Assembly (NCBI GenBank): GCA_934277615.1
Contig: CAKQUV010000003.1
Location: forward strand, 73,548-137,547
Length of the DNA stretch: 64,000 nucleotides
Direction: 5' to 3'
From: an uncultured Clostridia bacterium
GTDB taxonomy: Bacteria > Bacillota > Clostridia > Christensenellales > CAG-917
This document shows, piece by piece, positions 23,435 to 31,732 of this stretch; the first letter of the stretch is position 1, and every line of letters begins with the position of its first letter. The position numbers and the translations under genes were made by a program. The notes beneath the pieces are model-generated. The model had not been told where the DNA came from. It did no database searches and saw only the letters and a list, made by a program, of their open reading frames with translations.

Positions 23435-24669
23435 AATGCGCACTTATCGGCAAGCCCTTGGGACACAGTTATTCCAAAGAAATACACGCGCTTATCGCGC
23501 CGTACTCGTACGACCTTGTCGAGCTCGACGAGAGCGAGGTCGCGCCGTATCTGAGAAGTAGGGATTTTGACGGAATAAACGTTACGATACCCTACAAACA
23601 AACAGTCATGCCGCTTATTGACGAGATAAGCGACGAGGCGAAAAAAATCGGTGCGGTGAACACAATCGTCAACGAGGGCGGAAGGCTTGTTGGATACAAT
23701 ACTGACTTTGCGGGAATGCGCGCGCTTATCCTCAAAAACGGAATGGACGTAAGCGGAAAGAGGGCGCTTGTGCTCGGTACGGGCGGAACGTCGAAAACCG
23801 CAACCGAAGTGCTGAGAAGCCTCGGGGCAAGCGAAGTAATCAAAGTTTCGAGGACGGCAAAAGACGGAGCGGTGAGTTATACGGACGCATACGAGAAGCA
23901 TTCGGACGCACAAGTGATTGTAAATGCGACGCCTGTGGGAATGTATCCGCACGAGAATGAAAAGCCAATCGATATCGGCAGACTTTCGTGCGTAGAGGCG
24001 GTGATTGACGCAATATATCATCCGCTTTGCACGGAGCTTGTTATTGATGCGAAACGCAAAGGTATAAAGGCGTGCGGCGGACTTTACATGCTCGTGGCGC
24101 AGGCGGTGTATGCGTGCGGATTGTTCCAAAACAAGGAAATTAACGCGGACGTCATCGACGACGTGTACGAAAAAGTGCTGGCGCAAAAGCGCAATATCGT
24201 GCTTGTGGGAATGCCCTCTTGCGGAAAGAGCACAATCGCAAACGAGTTTGCGAAACTTACGGGCAGAGAGGCGATAGACACTGATTGCGAGGTTCAAAAG
24301 CGTGCCGGCGTTTCGATATCTCAGATATTCGAAAAAGACGGTGAAGGCGCTTTCCGAAAACTGGAAAGCGAAGTAGTGAGCGACGTTGCAAGCCGCTCTT
24401 GCGTGATTGTATCGACGGGCGGCGGCGTTCCGCTCAATGACGAGAACGTAAAAAAACTGGCGAGAAACGGAATTATACTGTTTTTAGACAGAAACGTCGA
24501 TAAGCTGATGGCGACAAGCGACAGACCGCTTGCCCAAAACGCAGAGGCGATAAAAAATCTGTATGAAAAACGCTATCCTATTTACCTCAAGTGCGCAGAC
24601 GCGCGTATAGACTCAAACGGGAGCGTGCAAGATACTATAAATTCGATAAGGGGATTGTTGAAGATATGA
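23431..24669 (+). CDS. aroE-aroK: Fused shikimate dehydrogenase - shikimate kinase
   Basis: A 412-residue fusion. Residues 1 to about 250 are shikimate dehydrogenase (GHSYSKEIHA, NVTIPYK, AVNTIV, the NADP-binding GTGGTSKTATEV, NATPVGMYP). Residues about 255-412 are shikimate kinase with Walker A GMPSCGKST near 263, a D-T-D substrate-binding segment and STGGGV. The two domains catalyse consecutive steps, from 3-dehydroshikimate to shikimate 3-phosphate. No frameshift or stop separates them. Such AroE-AroK fusions occur in some Clostridia but are less common than separate genes. It overlaps aroC and aroQ by four bases each. Confidence 0.94.
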   Translation: MKCALIGKPLGHSYSKEIHALIAPYSYDLVELDESEVAPYLRSRDFDGINVTIPYKQTVMPLIDEISDEAKKIGAVNTIVNEGGRLVGYNTDFAGMRALILKNGMDVSGKRALVLGTGGTSKTATEVLRSLGASEVIKVSRTAKDGAVSYTDAYEKHSDAQVIVNATPVGMYPHENEKPIDIGRLSCVEAVIDAIYHPLCTELVIDAKRKGIKACGGLYMLVAQAVYACGLFQNKEINADVIDDVYEKVLAQKRNIVLVGMPSCGKSTIANEFAKLTGREAIDTDCEVQKRAGVSISQIFEKDGEGAFRKLESEVVSDVASRSCVIVSTGGGVPLNDENVKKLARNGIILFLDRNVDKLMATSDRPLAQNAEAIKNLYEKRYPIYLKCADARIDSNGSVQDTINSIRGLLKI

Positions 24670-25100
24670 AATTGCTTGTTTTGAACGGACCGAACATCAA
24701 TATGCTCGGCATAAGGGAACCGAATGTTTACGGCAATCGTATGTATGAAGATTTGAAAAATCTTGTGAGCGAACACGCAAATAAAATAGGCGTTGAGGTC
24801 GAGTTTTTTCAATCCAATCACGAAGGCGCGCTGATTGACGAGATACAAAGAGCGTATTTTGACAAGGTTGACGGAATCGTTTTCAATCCTGCCGGATACA
24901 CGCACACGAGCGTTGCGATTGCAGACGCGATTAAGGGCGTGAATATTCCCACCGTCGAGGTGCATATTTCCGACGTCGATAAGAGAGAGCCGTTTAGACA
25001 AATAAGTTACGTGCGCGCGGTAGCGATTGACACGATACAAGGTTTGGGTTTCGAGGGATATCTCAAAGCGATGGATATCCTGAAAGAGAGGTTGCAATAG
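24666..25100 (+). CDS. aroQ: Type II 3-dehydroquinate dehydratase
   Basis: A 144-residue protein of the small dodecameric type II dehydroquinase family, which removes water from 3-dehydroquinate. Motifs are NGPNINMLGIREP, FFQSNHEG, FNPAGYTHTSVA and VEVHISDVDKRE. The catalytic Tyr is in the VYG segment near the N-terminus. Length is normal. The gene starts inside the stop of aroE-aroK and ends 2 bp before aroA. Confidence 0.95.
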   Translation: MKLLVLNGPNINMLGIREPNVYGNRMYEDLKNLVSEHANKIGVEVEFFQSNHEGALIDEIQRAYFDKVDGIVFNPAGYTHTSVAIADAIKGVNIPTVEVHISDVDKREPFRQISYVRAVAIDTIQGLGFEGYLKAMDILKERLQ

Positions 25101-25102
25101 GT

Positions 25103-26311
25103 ATGAAAGCGACGTTTTTCCCGTCGGTTGCGAGAGGCGAGATTTGCGCTCCGTCGTCAAAGAGCGTGGCGCACAGATTGCTCATTGCTTGCGCGCTATC
25201 GGGCGGACAAAGTGTAATAAGCGGAATAAGTCAAAGCGAGGATATGCTCGCCACTTTGTCGTGCGTGCGTGCGCTCGGCGCAAAAGCAAGGGTGGACGGA
25301 GGCGTTGCGTATATAGAAGGTTGCGACGAAACTCCGCTTGAAAACGCCGTATTCGATTGCAACGAGAGTGGAAGCACGTTGCGCTTTTTCTTGCCCGTCG
25401 CGCTTGCGCTCGGTGCGGAGAATTGCATGTTCAAGGGCACTCCTCGCCTTATACAAAGAGGTATGGGCGTATACGACGAAATCTTTGCTCAAAACGGCAT
25501 AAAAGTGCAAAAAGAGGCGGATACAATCACGGTTTGCGGACATCTCGGCAGCGGAAATTATACCGTGCGAGGGGATGTAAGCAGCCAATATATCACGGGC
25601 TTGCTTATCGCTCTGTCGCTGCTTGAAAAGGACAGTACGATTAAAGTTGTCGAGCCGTTTGAGTCGCGCGCATACGTAGATATCACCGCAAACGTAATGA
25701 AAAAATGCGGCGTTGATATCAAAAAAGCAGGCGATAACGTTTTTGTTATAAAAGGCGGTCAACGCTTTACGAGCGGAAACTATGCCGTTGAGGGCGATTG
25801 GTCAAACGCGGCGTTTTTGCTTGCGTTCAATCATATCGGCGGCGACGTGAAAGTGGGCGGCTTGAACGATAACAGCGCGCAAGGCGATAAAGTGTGTAAA
25901 GAATATTTTGAACGGTTAGAATGCCCAAATGCCGTGATAGACGTGCCAGATTGCCCGGATTTGGCACCCGTATTGTTTGCATTGAGCGCAATGAAATACG
26001 GCGCGACTTTTATAGGCACAAGACGGCTTAAAATAAAGGAAAGCGACCGTGCCGCGGCAATGGCGGAGGAACTTGCAAAGTACGGAATACAAACTGACGT
26101 CGAAGAAAATAAAGTGATTGTGCACGGCGGCGATTTGCATTCTCCGAACGCGACGATATCGGGACACAACGACCACCGCATAGTTATGGCAAACGCCGTG
26201 ATTTTGAGCAAAGTCGGCGGAACGATTGACGGAATAGAGGCAGTGAAAAAGAGTTATCCCAACTTTTTTGAAGATATAGCAAAACTGGGTGTTGGATATG
26301 AAATTGAATAA
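25103..26311 (+). CDS. aroA: EPSP synthase (3-phosphoshikimate 1-carboxyvinyltransferase)
   Basis: A 402-residue enzyme joining PEP and shikimate 3-phosphate. It shows PSSKSVAHR at the N-terminus (the S-K-S and Arg phosphate-binding site), NESGSTLRF, SSQYITGLL, the catalytic-region CPDLAPVL, the RLKIKESDR loop and HNDHRIVMA. At about 400 residues it is slightly short of the classical 427 but complete. The early segment has SGSTLRF where class I enzymes have AGTALRP, resembling class II-like sequences; inhibitor tolerance cannot be inferred safely. It is 2 bp after aroQ and overlaps tyrA by 14 bp. Confidence 0.94.
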   Translation: MKATFFPSVARGEICAPSSKSVAHRLLIACALSGGQSVISGISQSEDMLATLSCVRALGAKARVDGGVAYIEGCDETPLENAVFDCNESGSTLRFFLPVALALGAENCMFKGTPRLIQRGMGVYDEIFAQNGIKVQKEADTITVCGHLGSGNYTVRGDVSSQYITGLLIALSLLEKDSTIKVVEPFESRAYVDITANVMKKCGVDIKKAGDNVFVIKGGQRFTSGNYAVEGDWSNAAFLLAFNHIGGDVKVGGLNDNSAQGDKVCKEYFERLECPNAVIDVPDCPDLAPVLFALSAMKYGATFIGTRRLKIKESDRAAAMAEELAKYGIQTDVEENKVIVHGGDLHSPNATISGHNDHRIVMANAVILSKVGGTIDGIEAVKKSYPNFFEDIAKLGVGYEIE

Positions 26312-27170
26312 AAATACAAAAATTTTGATAGTCGGTCTCGGACTTATAGGCGGAAGTTACGCCGAGGCGTTGAGCGCAAAAGGATATGAATCGGGCGCGA
26401 TAGATATCAAGAAATCGTCCATTGACTATGCTCTTGCCAAAGGTTGGATTAAGAGCGGGCAAACGGAAGTAAGCAAAGACTACGTGTCGCAATTCGATTT
26501 GATAGTGTTTGCGCTTTATCCGCATTTGCTCGTGCAATGGATTGAAAAATATCAGACGTTTTTCAAGACCGGCGCGCTTATTACGGACGTTACGGGCGTA
26601 AAGGGCAGCGTTGTAAAAAAAGTGCAATCTATCTTGCGCAAGGACGTGGAATTTGTGGGGGCGCACCCCATGGCAGGAAGAGAAACAAGTGGCATAGAAG
26701 GCGCAAATTCTGAGATTTTTAAGGACGCAAACTATATTGTTACGCCCACGAGCGAAAATACCGAGGAAAATATCGAAGCGTGCAAAGCGTTGGGGCGAGA
26801 ACTCGGATTTGAAAGAATAAGCGAACTTTCGCCCGAAGCGCATGACGAGATAGTTGGCTTTTTGTCGCATCTGACGCACTGTATCGCCGTTTCGCTTATG
26901 GTGTGTAAGGACAATGAACACCTTGCCGAGTACACAGGCGACTCCTTCAGAGATTTGACCAGAATCGCAAAAATCAACGACGAGATGTGGAGCGAATTGT
27001 TCCTTGCCAACAAAGACGAATTGGTGGCGCAAATGGAACTTTTCGAAAAACAGTTTGACAGCCTCAAAAAAGCAATCATAGCAGAGGACAGAGAAAATAT
27101 ACGCAAGACGATGCGCCTTTCGACGGCACGCAGAAAGACGTTTGACAAGGACGCACAGGAGACGAAATGA
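26298..27170 (+). CDS. tyrA: Prephenate dehydrogenase
   Basis: A 290-residue NAD(P)-dependent enzyme making 4-hydroxyphenylpyruvate from prephenate. The N-terminal Rossmann motif is GLGLIGGSYAE; the substrate region has GAHPMAGRETSG, and a long helical C-terminal half follows with FLSHLTHCIAVSL. No ACT domain is present, so feedback by Tyr is less obvious than for PheA. The ATG at 26298 is chosen as a normal start; a GTG 9 bp upstream is possible. The gene overlaps aroA by 14 bp and the DAHP synthase gene by four. Confidence 0.93.
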   Translation: MKLNKNTKILIVGLGLIGGSYAEALSAKGYESGAIDIKKSSIDYALAKGWIKSGQTEVSKDYVSQFDLIVFALYPHLLVQWIEKYQTFFKTGALITDVTGVKGSVVKKVQSILRKDVEFVGAHPMAGRETSGIEGANSEIFKDANYIVTPTSENTEENIEACKALGRELGFERISELSPEAHDEIVGFLSHLTHCIAVSLMVCKDNEHLAEYTGDSFRDLTRIAKINDEMWSELFLANKDELVAQMELFEKQFDSLKKAIIAEDRENIRKTMRLSTARRKTFDKDAQETK

Positions 27171-28195
27171 ATTTGGAATTTAAGAGGAAACTTCCCACAC
27201 TTCAAGAAATCAAGGCAATGTATCCCATTGACGACACGCTTGCCGAGTTCAAAAAAGAGACGGATAGAACGCTCAAAAACATATTTGAGGGCAAAGATGA
27301 CAGGCTTTTGCTGGTTATTGGTCCGTGCTCTGCGGACAGAGAAGACGCCGTGCTCGACTATATAGGCAGGCTTCGCACCGTGCAAGAGAAAGTCAAGGAC
27401 AAAATCGTCATCGTTCCGCGTATCTACACCAACAAACCGCGCACGACGGGGGACGGATACAAGGGTATGCTTCATCAACCCGACCCGCACGAGAGCGAGA
27501 ATATGCTCAAAGGCTTGATTGCTATACGCAAACTGCACATCAAAGCGCTTCAAGAGACGGGCTTTTCCTGTGCGGACGAAATGTTGTATCCCGAAAATCA
27601 CTTCTATTTGTCCGACGTGCTTTCCTACGTCGCTGTCGGCGCAAGGTCGGTTGAAAATCAATTCCACCGCCTTACTGCAAGCGGTCTTGACATACCGGTG
27701 GGTATGAAAAATCCGACCAGCGGTGATTTGGCAGTTATGATGAATTCAATCCGCGCGGCGCAACACCCGCACACCTTCGTGTATACGGGTTGGGAAGTCA
27801 ACAGCAAAGGCAACACGCTTGCCCACGCAATTTTGCGAGGCTCGGTGGATAGGTACGGTCAGACCATACCCAACTATCATTACGAAGATTTGCAAACGCT
27901 TTGCCAAATGTACGCACAAGCGGGGCTTGCAAATCCTGCGGTTATCGTTGACACCAACCACTCCAATTCCGCCAAAAAATACGATGAACAACCACGTATC
28001 GCCATGGAAATTATGCATAGCACCCGTTGCGACAAGGATATATACAAACTTGTCAAAGGTCTTATGATAGAGTCCTACATCGAGGACGGCGCGCAATCTC
28101 CCGACGGCGGAGTGTACGGAAAATCCATCACCGACCCGTGTCTCGGCTGGGAGAAGACGGAAAGACTTATATTTGAGTTGGCGGAACTGCGATAA
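27167..28195 (+). CDS. aroF: Class I 3-deoxy-7-phosphoheptulonate (DAHP) synthase
   Basis: A 342-residue class I alpha DAHP synthase condensing PEP with erythrose 4-phosphate, the entry step of the pathway. It shows LLVIGPCSADRE, RIYTNKPRTTGDGYKG, GARSVENQFHR, PVGMKNPTSGD, the metal-binding VDTNHSNS and ESYIEDGAQ. Lengths and motifs match the AroF/G/H type, which is usually feedback-inhibited by an aromatic amino acid; which one cannot be read here. It is the last gene of the operon, overlaps tyrA by four bases and is followed by a terminator. The symbol is one of several in use for this family. Confidence 0.93.
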   Translation: MNLEFKRKLPTLQEIKAMYPIDDTLAEFKKETDRTLKNIFEGKDDRLLLVIGPCSADREDAVLDYIGRLRTVQEKVKDKIVIVPRIYTNKPRTTGDGYKGMLHQPDPHESENMLKGLIAIRKLHIKALQETGFSCADEMLYPENHFYLSDVLSYVAVGARSVENQFHRLTASGLDIPVGMKNPTSGDLAVMMNSIRAAQHPHTFVYTGWEVNSKGNTLAHAILRGSVDRYGQTIPNYHYEDLQTLCQMYAQAGLANPAVIVDTNHSNSAKKYDEQPRIAMEIMHSTRCDKDIYKLVKGLMIESYIEDGAQSPDGGVYGKSITDPCLGWEKTERLIFELAELR

Positions 28196-28228
28196 AAATT
28201 GCGCATTAATAATCGCGGAATATTCCGC

Positions 28229-28256
28229 AAAAAGAGCGTGCGAAAGCGCGCTTTTT
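28229..28256 (+). terminator. Terminator of the aromatic operon
   Basis: A-rich left arm with GAGCGTGC pairs with GCGCGC plus a T run ending at 28256. A perfect 14-bp palindrome (28215-28228, centre GAATATTC) lies just before it. Confidence 0.7.
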
Positions 28257-28285
28257 CGTTATATAGAATTCGGTTTTTCTTGCGA

Positions 28286-28314
28286 TTGACAATTGAGTTT
28301 AGTTGGCGTATTAT
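28286..28314 (+). promoter_or_regulatory. Promoter of the AAA+ lipoprotein gene
   Basis: TTGACA (28286-28291) and TATTAT (28309-28314) are 17 bp apart. Transcription should begin near 28321, which is the first base of the long nested hairpin that follows. Confidence 0.7.
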
Positions 28315-28319
28315 AAAAA

Positions 28320-28416
28320 TGCTACAAATCGTAAATAAACAGACGAACGCCTTTACTATCGGTAACAGGTGCATTATCCGTATACGTTCGTCTGTTTAGA
28401 ACACTGATTTGTAGCA
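28320..28416 (+). ncRNA. Three-tier folded 5' leader
   Basis: Nested inverted repeats: TGCTACAAATC (28320-28330) with 28406-28416 (11 bp), then TAAACAGACGAACG (28336-28349) with 28385-28398 (14 bp), then a small apical stem CGGTAA/TTATCCG. The predicted transcript starts at its 5' edge, so the mRNA of the AAA+ gene would begin with this structure. No known riboswitch class is recognised and there is no T run after it. Its remaining leader (28417-28492) is unstructured by eye. Confidence 0.5.
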
Positions 28417-28492
28417 AAATCACGCGGAAATGCACTTGTTATATTTTTTATTTTGTGCTTTTCGTTACGGCGTACACATAGGAGGATATGTT

Positions 28493-30091
28493 TTGAAAAA
28501 ATTTAGAATAGCGGTTTTGTGCGTTCTTTTGATATGCGTCTTATCAGTATTCTTGACGGCGTGTAATGCTGACGATACTAAATCGTTTAAGTATGGTGGA
28601 AACCCCGCAACTACGGTTTATTATGACAGTGCAACGAACACGAGCAGTGTAAAGATTCTTCTTTATTTGAAGAACGACGGAGGTGCTACTATAACTTCCG
28701 TTTCGATAAGTTGCTATTTCATCGACAATACGGGTAAAATCGTTGACCAAAAAAGCGAAGATTTTACAATTGAATTAAAGCCAAATATTACTCACGACAA
28801 TTCGGGGACGTTCTCGTTGGTATTTGAAAACGTAAAAGGAAAGCCGGCAATGGTGGAAATCTACAACGCGACGGGTACTTTTGGAGTGACCAAAAAAGAA
28901 GAAAGGCAGGTTTGGTTGGACGAGAATTGGTGGATATGGTTTATCGTTGCGTACGTGATTGTCGGTATCGTTATAGGCATACTTTGCGGTGTGTACGTAG
29001 GCGCTGAATTCGGAGAGTTTGACGAGGAGTTTTGGATGTCGTTGGCGTGCGGTCTATTGTGGCCTATCGGCGGAATAGTGCTTCTCGTTAATTATATAAA
29101 AGAGAAAAAAGAAGACGACGGCTATTACTACGAAGACTGCGACGACGAAGACGATTATGAAGACGACGATGAATTCGACGACGACGGCTATGACGACGAC
29201 TCCAAGGGCAAAAACCGCAATAGCGAACGTAAAAATGGTAAAAAATCAAAAGAAGATAAGAATATAAAAAGCGAAATTCCGAAAATCAAAATGAGCGATA
29301 TTGCGGGGTTAGACGAGGCAAAAGAGTCGTTTAACGATAGAGTAATTTTGCCCATAAAACACAAAAAACTCTTTGCAAAATACGGCAAACAAGTTGGTGG
29401 CGGTATCTTGTTATACGGTTTGCCCGGTACGGGAAAAACGATGTTTGCACAAGCGGTTGCAAACGAACTGAAAGCGTCGTTTTTCAGCGTCAAGTGCTCT
29501 GATATACTTTCCAAATGGTACGGTGAAAGCGAGAGCAACGTAAAAGAATTGTTTGCAAAAGCAAGAAAAGAGCCTATATCGGTTATATTCTTTGACGAAT
29601 TTGAGGCAATCGGTGCAAAACGTAAAGAATCACCTTTTGACACAAATCTTTCAACCGTTCAAGAGATACTTGCACAAATGCAAGGCATCGAAAGAAGCAA
29701 AAACACGTTGTTGGTGCTTGCCGCAACGAACTGCCCTTGGAATATCGACGGAGCACTTTTGCGCCCTGGTAGATTCAACGAAAAAATCTACGTTCCGTTG
29801 CCCGATAAAGAAGCAAGATTGTTTATTCTTAAAAAGGAACTTTCAAAAATCACGTTGGCAGAAGACGTTTCATTGAATGAAATTGCGGATAGACTTGACA
29901 ATTACAACGGATCGGACGTTTCGGAATTCTGCGAACAATGCAAATTGACGGTGATAAAGAAAGAGTTGTCAAAAGAAAAAGCTGTTTTGGATATAGAAGA
30001 CGTCGACGTTGTTTTGAATAAAGTGCACTCGTCCGTTTTGGAAGAGGATGTTGAAAAAATGGAAGAATTTAGAGAAAACAACGGTCTATAA
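28493..30091 (+). CDS. Membrane-anchored AAA+ ATPase with lipoprotein-type N-terminus
   Basis: A 532-residue protein. The TTG at 28493 is the start, since AGGAGG lies 7 nt upstream. Residues 1-24 form a lipoprotein-type signal (LTAC). A small extracytoplasmic domain spans about 25-140. Two hydrophobic stretches (about 146-168 and 180-200) precede a very acidic Asp/Glu/Tyr linker (about 205-240) and a Lys-rich segment. The AAA+ domain (about 260-520) resembles FtsH/Vps4-type ATPases: Walker A GLPGTGKT near 309, Walker B FFDEFEA near 366, and ATNCPWNIDGALLRPGRF with Arg fingers. There is no protease domain. It probably remodels membrane or surface proteins. Composition is more AT-rich than the aromatic operon, suggesting transfer. 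Confidence 0.72.
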   Translation: MKKFRIAVLCVLLICVLSVFLTACNADDTKSFKYGGNPATTVYYDSATNTSSVKILLYLKNDGGATITSVSISCYFIDNTGKIVDQKSEDFTIELKPNITHDNSGTFSLVFENVKGKPAMVEIYNATGTFGVTKKEERQVWLDENWWIWFIVAYVIVGIVIGILCGVYVGAEFGEFDEEFWMSLACGLLWPIGGIVLLVNYIKEKKEDDGYYYEDCDDEDDYEDDDEFDDDGYDDDSKGKNRNSERKNGKKSKEDKNIKSEIPKIKMSDIAGLDEAKESFNDRVILPIKHKKLFAKYGKQVGGGILLYGLPGTGKTMFAQAVANELKASFFSVKCSDILSKWYGESESNVKELFAKARKEPISVIFFDEFEAIGAKRKESPFDTNLSTVQEILAQMQGIERSKNTLLVLAATNCPWNIDGALLRPGRFNEKIYVPLPDKEARLFILKKELSKITLAEDVSLNEIADRLDNYNGSDVSEFCEQCKLTVIKKELSKEKAVLDIEDVDVVLNKVHSSVLEEDVEKMEEFRENNGL

Positions 30092-30128
30092 AAACAAACG
30101 CCCCGTATTGCGGGGCGTCTGTTTTTTT
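30091..30128 (+). terminator. Intrinsic terminator
   Basis: ACGCCCC (30098-30104) pairs with GGGGCGT (30112-30118), with flanking AAACA/TGTTT and a long T run to 30128. It ends the AAA+ gene. Confidence 0.85.
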
Positions 30129-30370
30129 GTAAAGAAGATAATTTGGAGAAATCACCGTTTTTGAGATGAGATTTGGTGATGTTGGTCTATGTTGTGGCTT
30201 CGCCTTGTTCGGATATGATTATATGAGAAAATCGGCGTTTAGTCAATAAAAACGTGAAACTTTTTTCATATTTTCATAAAATTTAATTAGATTCGTCGCT
30301 TTCGGCTTCGGATACCGATAAAAGCCGTCTATTTATTGATATATTTATACAAATATTTTTGTGTAGAATA

Positions 30371-30399
30371 TGGACAAGGGTATTTTTTAATGTTACTAT
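30371..30399 (+). promoter_or_regulatory. Promoter of the dehydratase operon
   Basis: TGGACA (30371-30376), a 17-bp spacer and TACTAT (30394-30399) preceded by TGT form an extended -10 promoter. The leader is about 120 nt. Confidence 0.6.
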
Positions 30400-30414
30400 A
30401 TATACAAAAGTAAC
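30392..30414. promoter_or_regulatory. Operator-like palindrome over the -10 box
   Basis: GTTACT and AGTAAC arms (6 bp each, 11-bp centre) cover the -10 element and the predicted start. This is a typical repressor position; the regulator is not in the window. Confidence 0.4.
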
Positions 30415-30526
30415 GATATTTGTATATGTGTGTCGTTATTTGTGAAAGAACGCAAAAGTGCGATTTTTGTTTTTCTTTCTGTTCTGCAACACAAGGGGCT
30501 ATGCCCGATTATTATAGGAGAATTAT

Positions 30527-31729
30527 ATGAGAGACTTAAAGCATCTGCTTTACTTCGAGAACCTTTTGACGGAAGCCAACAACGAGCTCGTCAAAAAAGC
30601 GGTTCAAGAGGACGGCAAACTTGCACTCGGCTACACCTGCTATCACGTACCCGAAGTGTTGCTCAATCTCGACAACTGCGTAAGCGTAAGACTTCGCGCG
30701 CCTCGCACGGGATCGGTGGACATCGCAACATACTATTTGAGTCCGTTTATTTGCGGATACGCCAAGGCTTTGCTTGAAAGAGGCATCGAGGGCGGTTACG
30801 GATTTTTGTCGGCTTTGTTCTCGGGCGAAACGTGCAGCGAGATGAACCGTACAATAGAGCATTTCGAACTCTTGCAACTTGTCGATAACGAGAAGTTCTT
30901 TGTGAGCATTTTCGATATGCCGTTCAAGACCAATCAACATTGCCTTGACAGCTACGTCAATCAAATGCGCCTCAAAGTGCTAGACAAACTCAAAGACGGC
31001 TATGGCGTGGATACCTCAGACGAGGCTATGCGTAAGGCGGTGGAACTCCACAACAGAGTTTGCAGAGCGATTACGCAAATCGGAGAATTCAGGAAAGAAG
31101 AAAATCCGCGCATTACGGGATATGAATTCCACGTACTTTGCGTGGCGAGCTACTGCTGCCCGAAATATCTCATTGTTGATAAGCTCGAAGAAACTTTGGA
31201 AGAACTCAAGACGCGCGAGCCCGATAAAAAGAAATTCTACAGGGCAAGAGTGGTGCTTGTGGGCAGCGAGATGGACGATCCCGATTTCACCAAATTGTTT
31301 GAGGACAGCGGCGCGTTTGTGTGCGCGGACAGATATTGTTTCGGCTCATTCCCCGGAAGAGAAGAGATTATTCTCAACGACGACGAGGACGTGCTTACGC
31401 AAATCTGCCGCCATTATATGAAAACCTGCCAATGCCCGAGATATATGGAGCACGAAAAGGTTGAGGACAGGCGTCAGTTTGTAAAACATCTCGTGGATGA
31501 ATTCCATGCGGACGGCGTTGTATACGAGCAACTTAAGTTCTGCGAATACTGGGGCTACGAGCGTGCGCTTGCTTCGTACATTATGACCAACGAATTCGGC
31601 ATTCCGTCCATTGCAATCGATCGTCAATATACGGCTAATGCGTCCGGACAATTGCGTACTCGTATCCAGGCGTTTGTCGAAAGCCTCGAAATCAAACATA
31701 TTCAAAAAGCCAAAAAGGCGAAGGAGTGA
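30527..31729 (+). CDS. 2-hydroxyacyl-CoA dehydratase/BcrC-like subunit, D component
   Basis: A 400-residue member of the HgdB/BcrB/BcrC/FldBC family. Conserved features include GYTCYHVPE near residue 37, a PRTGSVD segment, SYCCPKY near 207, VLVGSEMDDP near 244 and a cysteine pair CQCPRY near 306. These cysteines are of the type that hold a [4Fe-4S] or double-cubane cluster. Together with the next gene it should form the two-subunit D component. That component eliminates water from a 2-hydroxyacyl-CoA, or carries out another hard low-potential reduction, after activation by the third gene. ATG 30527 follows TAGGAG. The operon has three catalytic genes plus one small membrane protein. Confidence 0.82.
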   Translation: MRDLKHLLYFENLLTEANNELVKKAVQEDGKLALGYTCYHVPEVLLNLDNCVSVRLRAPRTGSVDIATYYLSPFICGYAKALLERGIEGGYGFLSALFSGETCSEMNRTIEHFELLQLVDNEKFFVSIFDMPFKTNQHCLDSYVNQMRLKVLDKLKDGYGVDTSDEAMRKAVELHNRVCRAITQIGEFRKEENPRITGYEFHVLCVASYCCPKYLIVDKLEETLEELKTREPDKKKFYRARVVLVGSEMDDPDFTKLFEDSGAFVCADRYCFGSFPGREEIILNDDEDVLTQICRHYMKTCQCPRYMEHEKVEDRRQFVKHLVDEFHADGVVYEQLKFCEYWGYERALASYIMTNEFGIPSIAIDRQYTANASGQLRTRIQAFVESLEIKHIQKAKKAKE

Positions 31730-31732
31730 CCT

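Larger units (their letters stand above)
30129..30526. other. AT-rich intergenic region with promoter and inverted repeats
   Basis: No gene is visible. A weak ATCACC/GGTGAT inverted repeat lies at about 30151-30184. Complementary arms ATACAAATAT (about 30347) and ATATTTGTAT (about 30416) flank the promoter and palindrome listed separately. The part from about 30430 to 30526 is leader sequence with no obvious riboswitch. Confidence 0.5.
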
